Positions 41,397 to 50,010 of a stretch of DNA of 64,000 bases are shown piece after piece. Positions within the stretch are counted from its first letter, which is position 1; each line of letters begins with the position of its first letter. Position numbers and translations under genes: made by a program. Origin of the DNA: Aurantibrevibacter litoralis (GTDB lineage: Bacteria > Bacteroidota > Bacteroidia > Flavobacteriales > Flavobacteriaceae); assembly GCF_034651555.1 (NCBI RefSeq), contig NZ_JAYEEQ010000019.1:1-64000 (forward strand). The letters run 5' to 3'. The notes below the pieces were generated by a model, which was not told the DNA's origin, did no database searches, and saw only the letters and a program-made list of their open reading frames with translations.

Positions 41397-41964
41397 CACC
41401 ATACCCCTAGTTCTTTTTATAATGATAAGTACTACGATGGTTTCGCAACAAAAAGTGGAACGGGAACACAGAATTCGAAAATGTCAGTTTCCTAATTTCG
41501 ACACAGCCTTATTGATACCGGAGAGTAAAGAAGTACGATTTTATCAGGAAATAGATTCCACCAAGACTATCTATACCCTGAAATTTAAAAAAGACAGGTT
41601 GCACTATCATTTTGATCTTACCGAACAGGGAATTCCGGAAATTACCGGTTTTCAAGTAAAAGAAGTAGATATCCCCAATGAAACCTATGCAAAAATAGAC
41701 GCTTACCTAAAAAAAACGTTTGGCAAGGTGGCCGTGCGGCGTATTCTACAGCAATACCCTGTGGAAAATTCTGAAAACATAGAAAAAACCGTAAAGGAAA
41801 CATTTCAAAATCTGATGCTTCCCCATACCACCTATGAGTTTATGGTGACCGGAAAAATGCCGGATCAGGAACGGAGTACGTATGAGATTGTTTTTGACGC
41901 CGAGGGGGAGTTACAACAATTTAGAATGGCATTACCTACCAATTACGACCATGTCCTTTATTAG
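41383..41964 (+). CDS. secreted hypothetical protein
   Basis: This 193-residue protein begins with a signal peptide (MKKFSTIPLVLFIMISTTMVSQQ) and is otherwise soluble and basic, with no motif I recognise. Its start lies inside tag, so the two are co-transcribed. A conserved periplasmic role is likely but cannot be named. Confidence 0.65.
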   Translation: MKKFSTIPLVLFIMISTTMVSQQKVEREHRIRKCQFPNFDTALLIPESKEVRFYQEIDSTKTIYTLKFKKDRLHYHFDLTEQGIPEITGFQVKEVDIPNETYAKIDAYLKKTFGKVAVRRILQQYPVENSENIEKTVKETFQNLMLPHTTYEFMVTGKMPDQERSTYEIVFDAEGELQQFRMALPTNYDHVLY

Positions 41965-42003
41965 TGTAACATGTGCGCTGCCATATTAAAAATAGGATTG
42001 CCA

Positions 42004-43404
42004 TTACAGATTTAAAGGATCGAGAGCCAAACTGTTGAATAATTTTGCCTTAGCACTTAAATACTTATATTCTATTTCAATTTGTTTCAATTCTGCGGAA
42101 ATAAGTTGACTTTCTCGAGTATTGATTAGAAATAAGGAACTTTCGCCAAAACTAAATTTACGCTCCTCGGCCGCCAAAAGCATATCGTAATTTGTAACGA
42201 TTTCGCGGCTAAGTTGATCTTGCCTTTCAAAGGATTGCAGTTCGGTGTAAATGGCCAATACTTTATTTCTAATTTCTAAACGGGTATTGTCTAATTCATA
42301 TTCCGTATCTCGCAATTTAAACTTTGCCAATTTAAGATCGCCGCGTTCCTTTCGTAGAAAAAGAGGAAAAACAAAATTAAGGCCACCCTTGTATTCTTGT
42401 GTTAAAAACGTACTACTGTTAGTTGGGCTCTCGGTTAAAAAATTGTATTCCACATCAATTTTGGGAAGCAATTTGTTTGCTTTCAGATTCTTATCTACCC
42501 TTAGACCTTCCATTTTAAACCCAAGCGAACGTAATTTTGGGTGATTTTCTAAGGTGAAACTATCCAATGGTTTCCCTAATATTTCGAGTGTAATGTCTAC
42601 CTCATTTTTCAGCTGCACATCAGGAACCACATTCGGCTGTAATTCCATAGGAATATTATCGCCAATCCATAAAAAATTAGAGAGCTGTAAGGCCCTATTT
42701 TGAAGCGCAACATTGGCTTGCTCCAAGTTAAGTGCTCTGGTTTGATAGGCAATTTTGGCCTCTACGGTGTCTATGGCTGCTATGTCACCGGCAGTTGCAC
42801 TCGTTTCAATGGCTTTTAAACGCAGTTGTGCATTTTCCAAAAAATCGCGATACACATTGCGCTCCTTGTATGCTAAGAGCCAATTGAAATAAGCCATAGA
42901 GGCTTCAAACAAAATCTGGTTTACCAGCAACTCTCTATCGGCCCTGGTCTGTTCTAGAAAGAATTTCGCCTTTTTTAATGTAGCCATGCGGTCATTAATC
43001 CACAATCCCTGTCCCAATGCCAAAGACACGCCGGCGCTATACAAGCCATCTTCGGGCAAACTTTCTGCGTTATTCAAAAATTCGCCATCATTTTGCTCAA
43101 AATTCCCCTTTAATTCTAATCCGTACCAGGTAGGGATTTTAAAAGTTGCATTAAATCGATCCCAATATTCTGTTCCTTTAAACTGTTTTCTGTCGTAATC
43201 TACTTCAATTTTAGGATCGAAACCGCCTCTGGATTTCAGTAAATTGGCTTGCCCCATACTCACCACAAGGTTGGCTTGCTTTGCAATAGGATGGTGTTTT
43301 TTTACGTATCCCAAATACTCATTAAAGGACAGCACCAAGGTATCCTGTGCAAATAGGCTTCCTGCAAAAACCCAAACCAGAAAAAAGATAAACATTTTCC
43401 TCAT
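42004..43404 (-). CDS. TolC-family outer-membrane channel protein
   Basis: This 466-residue protein has a signal peptide (to about residue 19, LFAQ) and a mostly alpha-helical body with two repeat halves, each with long coiled coils, ending in an outer-membrane-type pattern. It resembles TolC/OEP channels. It is the last gene of the TetR-ABC-HlyD-TolC operon, so it would connect with the HlyD and ABC proteins upstream. Confidence 0.85.
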   Translation of the reverse strand: MRKMFIFFLVWVFAGSLFAQDTLVLSFNEYLGYVKKHHPIAKQANLVVSMGQANLLKSRGGFDPKIEVDYDRKQFKGTEYWDRFNATFKIPTWYGLELKGNFEQNDGEFLNNAESLPEDGLYSAGVSLALGQGLWINDRMATLKKAKFFLEQTRADRELLVNQILFEASMAYFNWLLAYKERNVYRDFLENAQLRLKAIETSATAGDIAAIDTVEAKIAYQTRALNLEQANVALQNRALQLSNFLWIGDNIPMELQPNVVPDVQLKNEVDITLEILGKPLDSFTLENHPKLRSLGFKMEGLRVDKNLKANKLLPKIDVEYNFLTESPTNSSTFLTQEYKGGLNFVFPLFLRKERGDLKLAKFKLRDTEYELDNTRLEIRNKVLAIYTELQSFERQDQLSREIVTNYDMLLAAEERKFSFGESSLFLINTRESQLISAELKQIEIEYKYLSAKAKLFNSLALDPLNL

Positions 43405-43406
43405 AG

Positions 43407-44762
43407 TTACTTTTTTGTTTTGGACGCTTCATCAACCGTTTGCGGCAAATAATATTCCGGAGGAAAACCATTAATTTGTCGCCATAACTCAAACCAAATA
43501 GGCACATCCTTTAGCAATGACATGGTATTAGCGCCTGAACCAGCTCTAATTTCTTGTGGCCATGGATTGTCTTCGGGATCGGGAGCTAAAAGCACCCGAT
43601 ATTTACCGTTTTCACTAATAAAGCGTTCAATAGCGTAAATTTTGGCTCCATAGGTTCCAAAAGAAATATTAGGCCAACCGCTAAAAACGATGGCGGGCCA
43701 ACCATCAAAAAGTACGCGTGCTTTTTCGCCCACATGTAATAAGGGAAGATCTATGGGATTTACATAAGTCTCTACGGCCAACTCAATGTCTGAAGGCATA
43801 ATCCCCACAAGACGATCGCCCTCTTTAAACGTTTCTCCTATTCCGGATTGAAGTGCTCTATTTATATACCCACTTTGGGGCGCCAAAATAAAATACATAT
43901 CTCTCCGCATTTCATAGTTTGCAAACTCGTTTTCTAGTTTTGTAACTTGGGCTTCGGAGTCGTATTGCGACGATTGGGCCGTGTACATATCACTTTGGGC
44001 CTTGGAAATTTTATCGATATATTCTGCATCGACCCTGCTTAGTTCCATCTTCGCATTAATGACCTCATTTTTAGAGGACAACAATTTATTTTCTTGCGAA
44101 ATACGTTTTGCTTGAGTCTCCTGCAATTTTAAGCGTTTGTCTTCTACATCCGTTACCGCTTTGAGTCCTTCTTCCTGTAACTGTAGCGTACGGTTATATT
44201 GACGCTCCGCAATGATTAAATTTGTTTTTGCAGCCTCAAAATCGATACTATCGCTTTGCACTTTTAAAGTGGCTTGTAATAATTTGTTTTTGGCTTGTTC
44301 TTGCTTCAATCTTCGTTCATTACCCAATGCCACTATTTGATTTTCTAGGGCTTTTACTTTATTTCCGTAGGATTGTACGGCCATGGTTTTTACGCGAACC
44401 TGATCTCCTGTGCGTTCTACCAGTTTTGGATCGAAATATTCATTCTTAACTTCTGAAATATGAAGAATAGTATCTCCTTTTTCTACATAATCTCCTTCAG
44501 TAACATACCATTTTTCAATACGTCCCGGAATGGGCGACTGAATAGTTTGAGGCCGTTGATCCGGTTTAAGTGTAGTTACAAAACCTGTTCCTCGCACATT
44601 CTGTGTCCAAGGAAGGAATAAAAATAACAGTCCAAAGAGCGAAAAGCCCAACAAAAACTTATTAATGAGACCGTAATGGCGCTTGTGAAACACGGTCTTT
44701 CCAGACTCAAAGACAGATAAATCTACCTCTCTATTGAGTTTATTGTGGGATATATTTAGCAT
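43407..44762 (-). CDS. HlyD-family membrane fusion protein
   Basis: This 451-residue protein has a membrane segment near residues 38-55, a lipoyl-like segment with IPGRIEKWYVTEGDYVEKGDTILH, a long alpha-helical hairpin (about 125-290) and a beta domain with SGYINRALQSG. It is a periplasmic adaptor between inner- and outer-membrane parts. It overlaps neither neighbour but the gaps are two bases (TolC) and zero bases (ABC). Confidence 0.9.
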   Translation of the reverse strand: MLNISHNKLNREVDLSVFESGKTVFHKRHYGLINKFLLGFSLFGLLFLFLPWTQNVRGTGFVTTLKPDQRPQTIQSPIPGRIEKWYVTEGDYVEKGDTILHISEVKNEYFDPKLVERTGDQVRVKTMAVQSYGNKVKALENQIVALGNERRLKQEQAKNKLLQATLKVQSDSIDFEAAKTNLIIAERQYNRTLQLQEEGLKAVTDVEDKRLKLQETQAKRISQENKLLSSKNEVINAKMELSRVDAEYIDKISKAQSDMYTAQSSQYDSEAQVTKLENEFANYEMRRDMYFILAPQSGYINRALQSGIGETFKEGDRLVGIMPSDIELAVETYVNPIDLPLLHVGEKARVLFDGWPAIVFSGWPNISFGTYGAKIYAIERFISENGKYRVLLAPDPEDNPWPQEIRAGSGANTMSLLKDVPIWFELWRQINGFPPEYYLPQTVDEASKTKK

Positions 44763-46448
44763 TTAATTTCCTTTTTTAGCCTTATAATCATCAATTAATT
44801 TTCCATTTGCCAATTTTAAAGTACGGTCCGTAACCAAGCCCCATCTCGGGTTTTTGCTAATAACAATAAGGGACCACGGATTTGAAGGATCTACTAAATA
44901 GTCCATGATGGTATTGGCCTCTAATTCATCTATTTGATCTAAAGGTTCTTTTAGCAATAAAAGCTTTGGTTTTCTGACAAGACTTCGTGCCAAAATTATT
45001 TTTTTTCCTACACTTGAAGGAATGTGCTGCCCTTCAGGGAAAATCGTGGTATGGATGCCCTTAGATTGTTTTTTAACAAATTCCGTGAGACCCGTTTTTT
45101 CCAAAACCTGCGCGACATCCGCATTCGAAATACGTTTGTCCCCAAAAGTAATGTTGTCTAGGATGGTACCTTCAAAAGGGGTTTCAGTTAAAAGAACAAA
45201 TCCGAGCATAGACCGATAATGATTTAAATTAATTCCTATTAAATCTCTGTTATTGATGTAAATAGTGCCCTTTGTAGGGGTTATTAACCCGCCAATTAAT
45301 TGAAGTAATGTTGTTTTTCCGGAACTACTTGCACTAGGAATCCATATTTTAGAGTTTGGCGGTATGATCATCGAAACATCTGCTACCGCCAGTTGATCTG
45401 TACCTTCAATTTTATACGAAACATCCTTTAATTCTATGGTAAGTGGGTCATCATCCCATTGCGGTTTATCGCCCGTCTGAGCTTCCAAATCTTTATCGAC
45501 TACCTGTCCTAATTTTTCTAGGGATGTAAGTAGATCATAAAAAGTTTCTAACCTAAAGATCAGTTTTTCTACAGAATTGATTACCAATAAAATTATAATC
45601 TCTGCTGCCACAAATTGGCCAATATTCATTTGCTGATTCAGTACCAGTAAGCCCCCAATAAGAAGCAGACCGGCGGTTACCAGCACTTTAAACCCGATCA
45701 TTTGTATAAACTGAATCACCAGTATTCTAAAATGACTTTCTCGTGCTTTTAGATATTCTAGAACCAGCGCATCACTTTTGTCCATGGCATGAGAGGTTTT
45801 ACCCGATATTTTAAAAGCGGTGATAGATCGGGCTATTTCCTGTATCCAATGGGCTACTTTATACTTTTGCTTAGACTCATCCAAACTGGTATTAAGTCCT
45901 TTTTCGGCTGTAAATTTAAAGACCACATAGACCAAAGCCACCAACATAAAACCGTATAAAATAAAAAATGGATGGTAAAAGGACAATAACATGAGTCCAA
46001 ACAAAATTTGCAGTGCGGCAGCCGGAACATCGACCAAAATCTTAGAAAAGCTCTTTTGAACAGTTAGCGTATCAAAGAACCTATTGGCCAATTCGGGAGG
46101 ATATTGAAACCCGAAAGCTTCCATTTTTATTTTTGGAAACCGGTGGGCAAATTCAAAAGCAGATCGGGTAAATATCTTTTGTTGAATGTTTTCTATAATT
46201 CGTATCTGCATTAATTGCAATACCCCTGCAAAAGCAACTCCTAAAGTCACCAACACAACTAAGACAATCCATGAGGTACTCATCTGCGCCCCTTGTATTA
46301 AATTAATAATGGCTTGTATGCCTAACGGAAGGGATAGATTTACCAATCCGACAAAAATGGCATAATACAAGATTTGCAAAATGTCTTTCTTATCTAGGGC
46401 AACTAGTCCTTTGAACCTTTCCCAAGAAGTAAGTATTGTTTTCGCCAT
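44763..46448 (-). CDS. ABC transporter with degenerate ATPase domain
   Basis: This 561-residue half-transporter has six membrane segments (about 20-310) and a C-terminal ATPase domain (about 335-561) whose motifs are badly eroded: Walker A is PSASSSGKTT (the Lys is kept, the Gly are lost), the Q-loop Gln is missing (GFVLLTETP), the signature LSGGQ reads PSSVGK, Walker B LLLLDEP reads LLLLKEP with Lys for Asp, and the H-loop His reads VISKNP. It may have little or no ATPase activity and act as a channel or need a partner. The operon otherwise looks intact. Confidence 0.9.
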   Translation of the reverse strand: MAKTILTSWERFKGLVALDKKDILQILYYAIFVGLVNLSLPLGIQAIINLIQGAQMSTSWIVLVVLVTLGVAFAGVLQLMQIRIIENIQQKIFTRSAFEFAHRFPKIKMEAFGFQYPPELANRFFDTLTVQKSFSKILVDVPAAALQILFGLMLLSFYHPFFILYGFMLVALVYVVFKFTAEKGLNTSLDESKQKYKVAHWIQEIARSITAFKISGKTSHAMDKSDALVLEYLKARESHFRILVIQFIQMIGFKVLVTAGLLLIGGLLVLNQQMNIGQFVAAEIIILLVINSVEKLIFRLETFYDLLTSLEKLGQVVDKDLEAQTGDKPQWDDDPLTIELKDVSYKIEGTDQLAVADVSMIIPPNSKIWIPSASSSGKTTLLQLIGGLITPTKGTIYINNRDLIGINLNHYRSMLGFVLLTETPFEGTILDNITFGDKRISNADVAQVLEKTGLTEFVKKQSKGIHTTIFPEGQHIPSSVGKKIILARSLVRKPKLLLLKEPLDQIDELEANTIMDYLVDPSNPWSLIVISKNPRWGLVTDRTLKLANGKLIDDYKAKKGN

Positions 46449-47126
46449 TTAGTTTCGGTTTAAGGTTCTAAATACCAAATCGGTATAAAATGAAGTGGGT
46501 GTAAAACTCTTTTTGCAATTGGTAAGGGATGGAAAATGATCCATTAAAAAATGCTGATGCAACCCGCCTTCCACCACATTGCTCGATAGGCTTAACGGAT
46601 AAGGATAATCTGCATCTACAGCTTCTATCATTTTTGCCAAACGGTTTACCAAACGTTTGTATATTACAAAATAGCCTTCCTCATTTTCCGCATCTACTTC
46701 CTTCGTTAAATACGATTTAGAAAATTCATTGATCATTATCTTGGTTAACTTCGTATGATTGATAGAGCCCCCTGTAGCATTTTGTTCCTTTAATTTGGTC
46801 ACAATAGATATGGCCATTCTTAATTTTTCTTCTGGATCAGGGATACTATTGGTAGCAAAAACCAACTGATACTCCATCCAACCCCAATACCAGGACACTA
46901 AATAGAGTAAAAACTTATGTTTACTTTCAAAATAGCGATATATGGAACTTTCATTAGAGCCGATTTGTTCCCCGAGTTTTTTAAATGTAAACGCTTCAAA
47001 TCCCACCTCGTGGATCATTGAAATGCCATTTAAAAGAATACGCCTTCCCAATTCGGAAGACTCGGGATCCTTCAAATAGATTTTTTCATTGATCCCAATT
47101 TTAACAGATTGCATGAGCTGTTCCAT
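46449..47126 (-). CDS. TetR-family transcriptional regulator
   Basis: This 225-residue protein has an N-terminal helix-turn-helix domain (about 25-75, with AFTFKKLGEQIGSNESSIYRYFESKHKF) and a helical C-terminal ligand domain. It heads the ABC/HlyD/TolC operon. A perfect 8-base inverted repeat lies 39 bases upstream of its start, just behind the -7 box, so it probably represses the operon including itself. Ligand unknown. Confidence 0.85.
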   Translation of the reverse strand: MEQLMQSVKIGINEKIYLKDPESSELGRRILLNGISMIHEVGFEAFTFKKLGEQIGSNESSIYRYFESKHKFLLYLVSWYWGWMEYQLVFATNSIPDPEEKLRMAISIVTKLKEQNATGGSINHTKLTKIMINEFSKSYLTKEVDAENEEGYFVIYKRLVNRLAKMIEAVDADYPYPLSLSSNVVEGGLHQHFLMDHFPSLTNCKKSFTPTSFYTDLVFRTLNRN

Positions 47127-47147
47127 ACGATATTACTTTCTAGACTA

Positions 47148-47155
47148 CAAATATA
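47148..47155 (-). promoter_or_regulatory. -7 promoter box of the TetR efflux operon
   Basis: The minus strand reads TATATTTG, a perfect TAnnTTTG match, 21 bases upstream of the tetR-family start codon. Confidence 0.5.
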
Positions 47156-47164
47156 ATCGCATAA

Positions 47165-47183
47165 TTAATAGTTTTACTATTAA
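47165..47183. promoter_or_regulatory. candidate TetR operator
   Basis: TTAATAGT and ACTATTAA form a perfect inverted repeat of two 8-base arms with a 3-base spacer. It starts 10 bases upstream of the -7 box, at the place of the -33 element, where a bound repressor would block the promoter. A weaker ACTAT/ATAGT pair follows at about 47199-47217. Confidence 0.55.
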
Positions 47184-47881
47184 AGTATGATATATTAACT
47201 ATTATTTAACGATAGTATTACATTTATTTGGGCTGTTACGAGCGTTAATAATCTGATTTACAACATTTTTTATAATAAAAAATTTCTTGAAAATGACTAT
47301 CCCCAAGGCAAGCCACAAGGGTATACTTCTACTGCGCTCAGCACGGGTTTCGCCAGTTTCATTTTGGTCTTTGGGCCAAAAACCGATATGTTGTATTTTA
47401 CCTTACCCGGAACTGCAAAAAGGCAGTTCCGATCGCTCCAAAGGAGCCGTAAATAGGAAACCCCGACCCAAGGGTCGGGGAATCTTTAGATTGAATTAAA
47501 ATTGATTAATCCAGTACTATGCACACTCAAAAAGAAGGTAAAAGTGTAAAGGGAACAGCTTTTTGAATTTAAAAATCTGGTTTTCCTGGCTCTTTGGGCA
47601 GATAAAACACTTCTGAGTTCAGAATCTCGCTAATGCATTTTAGATGAATCGCACTAAGCCTGCGAAACCAATACGAAGTACTTTGTTGTGCGCCAAACAA
47701 GCTAAAACCCCTTGAAGGATCTCATCAAGGTGCGAAACACAAGGTTAAAGCGACAAGTGCAGAACTCCATCTTTCATTTAAGAATAAAAACCACTGTATA
47801 TTTTGTGCGTTTTGCTTGTGTAGCTCTTGTAGTGTTGTGCCGCATACGTATCTACAAATGCGACCCGAGGATCTATGTGGT
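47184..47881. other. intergenic region with the second 219-bp repeat and an unexplained stretch
   Basis: No real gene was found in this 700-base gap. The 219-bp repeat fills 47274-47492. The 390 bases from 47493 to 47881 show no reading frame I trust; they carry several hairpins, such as CCTTGA/TCAAGG at 47710-47730, and could be the end of an older repeat or a degraded gene. Confidence 0.6.
47274..47492 (+). repeat. 219-bp structured intergenic repeat, copy B
   Basis: This copy has the more intact stems: TTGGTC/GGCCAA at 47364-47379, CGGAACTGC/GCAGTTCCG at 47408-47431, GCTCC/GGAGC at 47435-47447 and CCCCGACCC/GGGTCGGGG at 47461-47480. Compared with copy A, the 47364 stem carries a compensatory change (A-T to G-C) and a C-G to T-G change. 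Same length and orientation as copy A. Confidence 0.85.
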
Positions 47882-48550
47882 TTACGTGCCCTTTTGGAGT
47901 ACGTCTAAAAAGTATTTTCGAGCTATGGAACGTGCCCCCATACGCTCTAAATGGGGCGTGTACATTTGACAATCTATAAGGTGGTAGTTCTTGTGCTGAA
48001 GGTGCTGGGCTAATTTAATTAAGGCGAACTTAGACGCATTGCTTGTGCTGCTAAACATACTTTCTCCACAAAAAACGTGACCCAAATCCAAGCCGTAAAG
48101 TCCGCCCACCAATGTACCATTCTGCCACACTTCATACGATTTGGCCCAACCCATATGAAAGAGCCTTAGGTAGGCTGTTTTCATTTCCGCACTAAGCCAA
48201 GTGCCTTCTTGACCCGTTCGGGGTACGGAAGCACATTGCTCTAGCACCTCGGAAAAACAGCGGTTTTGAGTGAGCTCAAACTGGCGACTGTGAATTACTT
48301 TTTGCATACTCTTAGAAACCCTAATTTCTTCGGGATACAGCACCATTCGGGGATCGGGACTCCACCAAAGAATGGGCGAATCTGCACTATACCACGGAAA
48401 AATACCCTTTTGATAGGCTGCTAAAATGCGTTCAGGATCTAAATCGCCACCCACAGCTACTAATCCATCGGATGTAGCATGTTCCACCGACGGAAACCAC
48501 AAGCGTTCTGTGAGAAAAGTAATGGTTTGTTTACTACCTTCAGTTTTCAA
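47882..48550 (-). CDS. aat: leucyl/phenylalanyl-tRNA-protein transferase
   Basis: This 222-residue enzyme attaches Leu or Phe to proteins with N-terminal Lys or Arg, marking them for ClpAP degradation (N-degron pathway). Key motifs are FPSVEHATSDGLVAVGGDL, GIFPWYS, LWWSPDPRMVL, and VGGLYGLDLGHVFCGESMFS. Length is normal. It has no close neighbour on the same strand. Confidence 0.92.
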   Translation of the reverse strand: MKTEGSKQTITFLTERLWFPSVEHATSDGLVAVGGDLDPERILAAYQKGIFPWYSADSPILWWSPDPRMVLYPEEIRVSKSMQKVIHSRQFELTQNRCFSEVLEQCASVPRTGQEGTWLSAEMKTAYLRLFHMGWAKSYEVWQNGTLVGGLYGLDLGHVFCGESMFSSTSNASKFALIKLAQHLQHKNYHLIDCQMYTPHLERMGARSIARKYFLDVLQKGT

Positions 48551-48635
48551 AACCGTAACGATTTAGTAATTCACAGCACTGTAATCATCCATCAAAATGG
48601 CTGTCGATTTTTAAGCAGTCGTAACCTGTTAGTGG

Positions 48636-49013
48636 TTAAAAAGGAAGGTCGTCATGCTCTTCTTCATTGATGTCGTCTACCGGTTCAAAAGCTTCCAAAG
48701 GCGGTACAGGCGGCATTTGACCGGGTGCTGCCTCTGCCTGAACTTTTTCTATACGCCATCCCTGTATAGAATTAAAATATTTGGTCTCGCCCTGAGGGTT
48801 TACCCATTCTCTACCTCGAAGATTTATACTTATTTTTACTTCCTGCCCTACCGCAACACTGTTTAAAAGGTCGCATTTGTCTTGAACAAATTCTACCATA
48901 ATATGCTGCGGGTATTGCTCGTCTGTGGTTACTACCACCTCCCGCTTGCGAAACCCATTGGTTCCAAAAGTTTGGGTATCCCCAACCATTTTTACTGTTC
49001 CTTGTACTTCCAT
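48636..49013 (-). CDS. DUF3127 domain-containing protein
   Basis: This 125-residue protein starts MEVQGTVKMVGDTQTFGTNG and has an OB-fold-like beta domain (residues 1-90, FRKREVVVTTDEQYPQHIMVEF) followed by an acidic Pro-rich tail. It matches the DUF3127 family of Bacteroidota, which resembles single-stranded DNA-binding proteins. It lies six bases downstream of the flavin reductase-like gene in the same direction. Confidence 0.85.
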   Translation of the reverse strand: MEVQGTVKMVGDTQTFGTNGFRKREVVVTTDEQYPQHIMVEFVQDKCDLLNSVAVGQEVKISINLRGREWVNPQGETKYFNSIQGWRIEKVQAEAAPGQMPPVPPLEAFEPVDDINEEEHDDLPF

Positions 49014-49019
49014 TTTCTT

Positions 49020-49901
49020 TTAATTTGATAGTAATACTTTCCATGCGGAAAGTACATCTTTTTTTTGTAAATAATCCTGTGCTTTTAAATGCAGTTGTGT
49101 TTCATTATAGGTACTTATGATGGACTGAATTTCGGTGTTTTCAGTTACAAATTGGTGAATTTCATCTGCGGTAGGTACTTGCGCTACATTGGCTAACATT
49201 CCTAAATCATTTCCTGTTAAAACCCTGCTTAACCTAATGCGGGTGGGGATTCCATCGAAACCTATCCCTGCTGTAGAAAGAGGTTTCGGCACTTCAAAAA
49301 GCCCCGTTTTAGCCCTGCTATACCAATTTGCCCCCATACGAGCTACTAGGTCTATTTTATAGGGGTCTATACTTCCCTGCGCTCCCAGAACATCCGCATG
49401 TATATGTATTCTGAGTACCTCCGAAAAAATAAGATTTCCTGCTCCGCCGTTTGTTCCCAATGGCTCTATTTTAGTGACCTTACACTCAAACTGTACCGGA
49501 CTTTCTGCCACCCTGAATGGGTTTACAATGGCAGAGGCCAACATGGTAAATCCTGCCTTTACAAACTCATTCTCGCCTTCGGCGTAGTCCGTACTGGCTA
49601 AAGACGTTTGTTGTACCATGTCATAATTAACCACATTAATCACCACTTCTTTAGTATCCAAAACATTTTGCAACGTGTGTTTTGTGCTATTATCTCTAAC
49701 TCTTCTGGCAGGAGAAAATATAAGGATGGGCGGGTTGCTACTAAACACATTAAAAAAACTAAAAGGGGCAAGATTAGGAACTCCTTCCCTATTTAATGTG
49801 CTTGCCAACGCAATAGGTCTAGGCCCTACAGCCCCCAATAAATAACCTTGCAACGCTACGGTTGAAACTTCTTTAGGGTTTATGGAAACGATTTTGGACA
49901 T
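49020..49901 (-). CDS. flavin reductase family protein (FMN-binding split barrel)
   Basis: This roughly 293-residue protein has the flavin reductase-like domain: GAVGPRPIALASTLNREGVPNLAPFSFFNVFS, then the split-barrel strands, and a C-terminal extension of about 60 residues. A frame continuing to 49919 gives six more residues; Met7 (MSKIVSINPKE) is more typical. It may reduce flavin for a partner monooxygenase, but no partner gene is adjacent. Confidence 0.82.
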   Translation of the reverse strand: MSKIVSINPKEVSTVALQGYLLGAVGPRPIALASTLNREGVPNLAPFSFFNVFSSNPPILIFSPARRVRDNSTKHTLQNVLDTKEVVINVVNYDMVQQTSLASTDYAEGENEFVKAGFTMLASAIVNPFRVAESPVQFECKVTKIEPLGTNGGAGNLIFSEVLRIHIHADVLGAQGSIDPYKIDLVARMGANWYSRAKTGLFEVPKPLSTAGIGFDGIPTRIRLSRVLTGNDLGMLANVAQVPTADEIHQFVTENTEIQSIISTYNETQLHLKAQDYLQKKDVLSAWKVLLSN

Positions 49902-50010
49902 AGGTGTACAAAGGTACATAAATTGTACGCTTTATGAAACCATACCCCAAGGCGTAACAGAATATCTTGTTGTAATTTCCGTTATCTTTAGGCATTATTA
50001 ATTTGCTTGA

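Noticed and set aside
47712..47969. 85-residue plus-strand frame
   Set aside because: It overlaps the C-terminal end of aat on the other strand and shows no family features.
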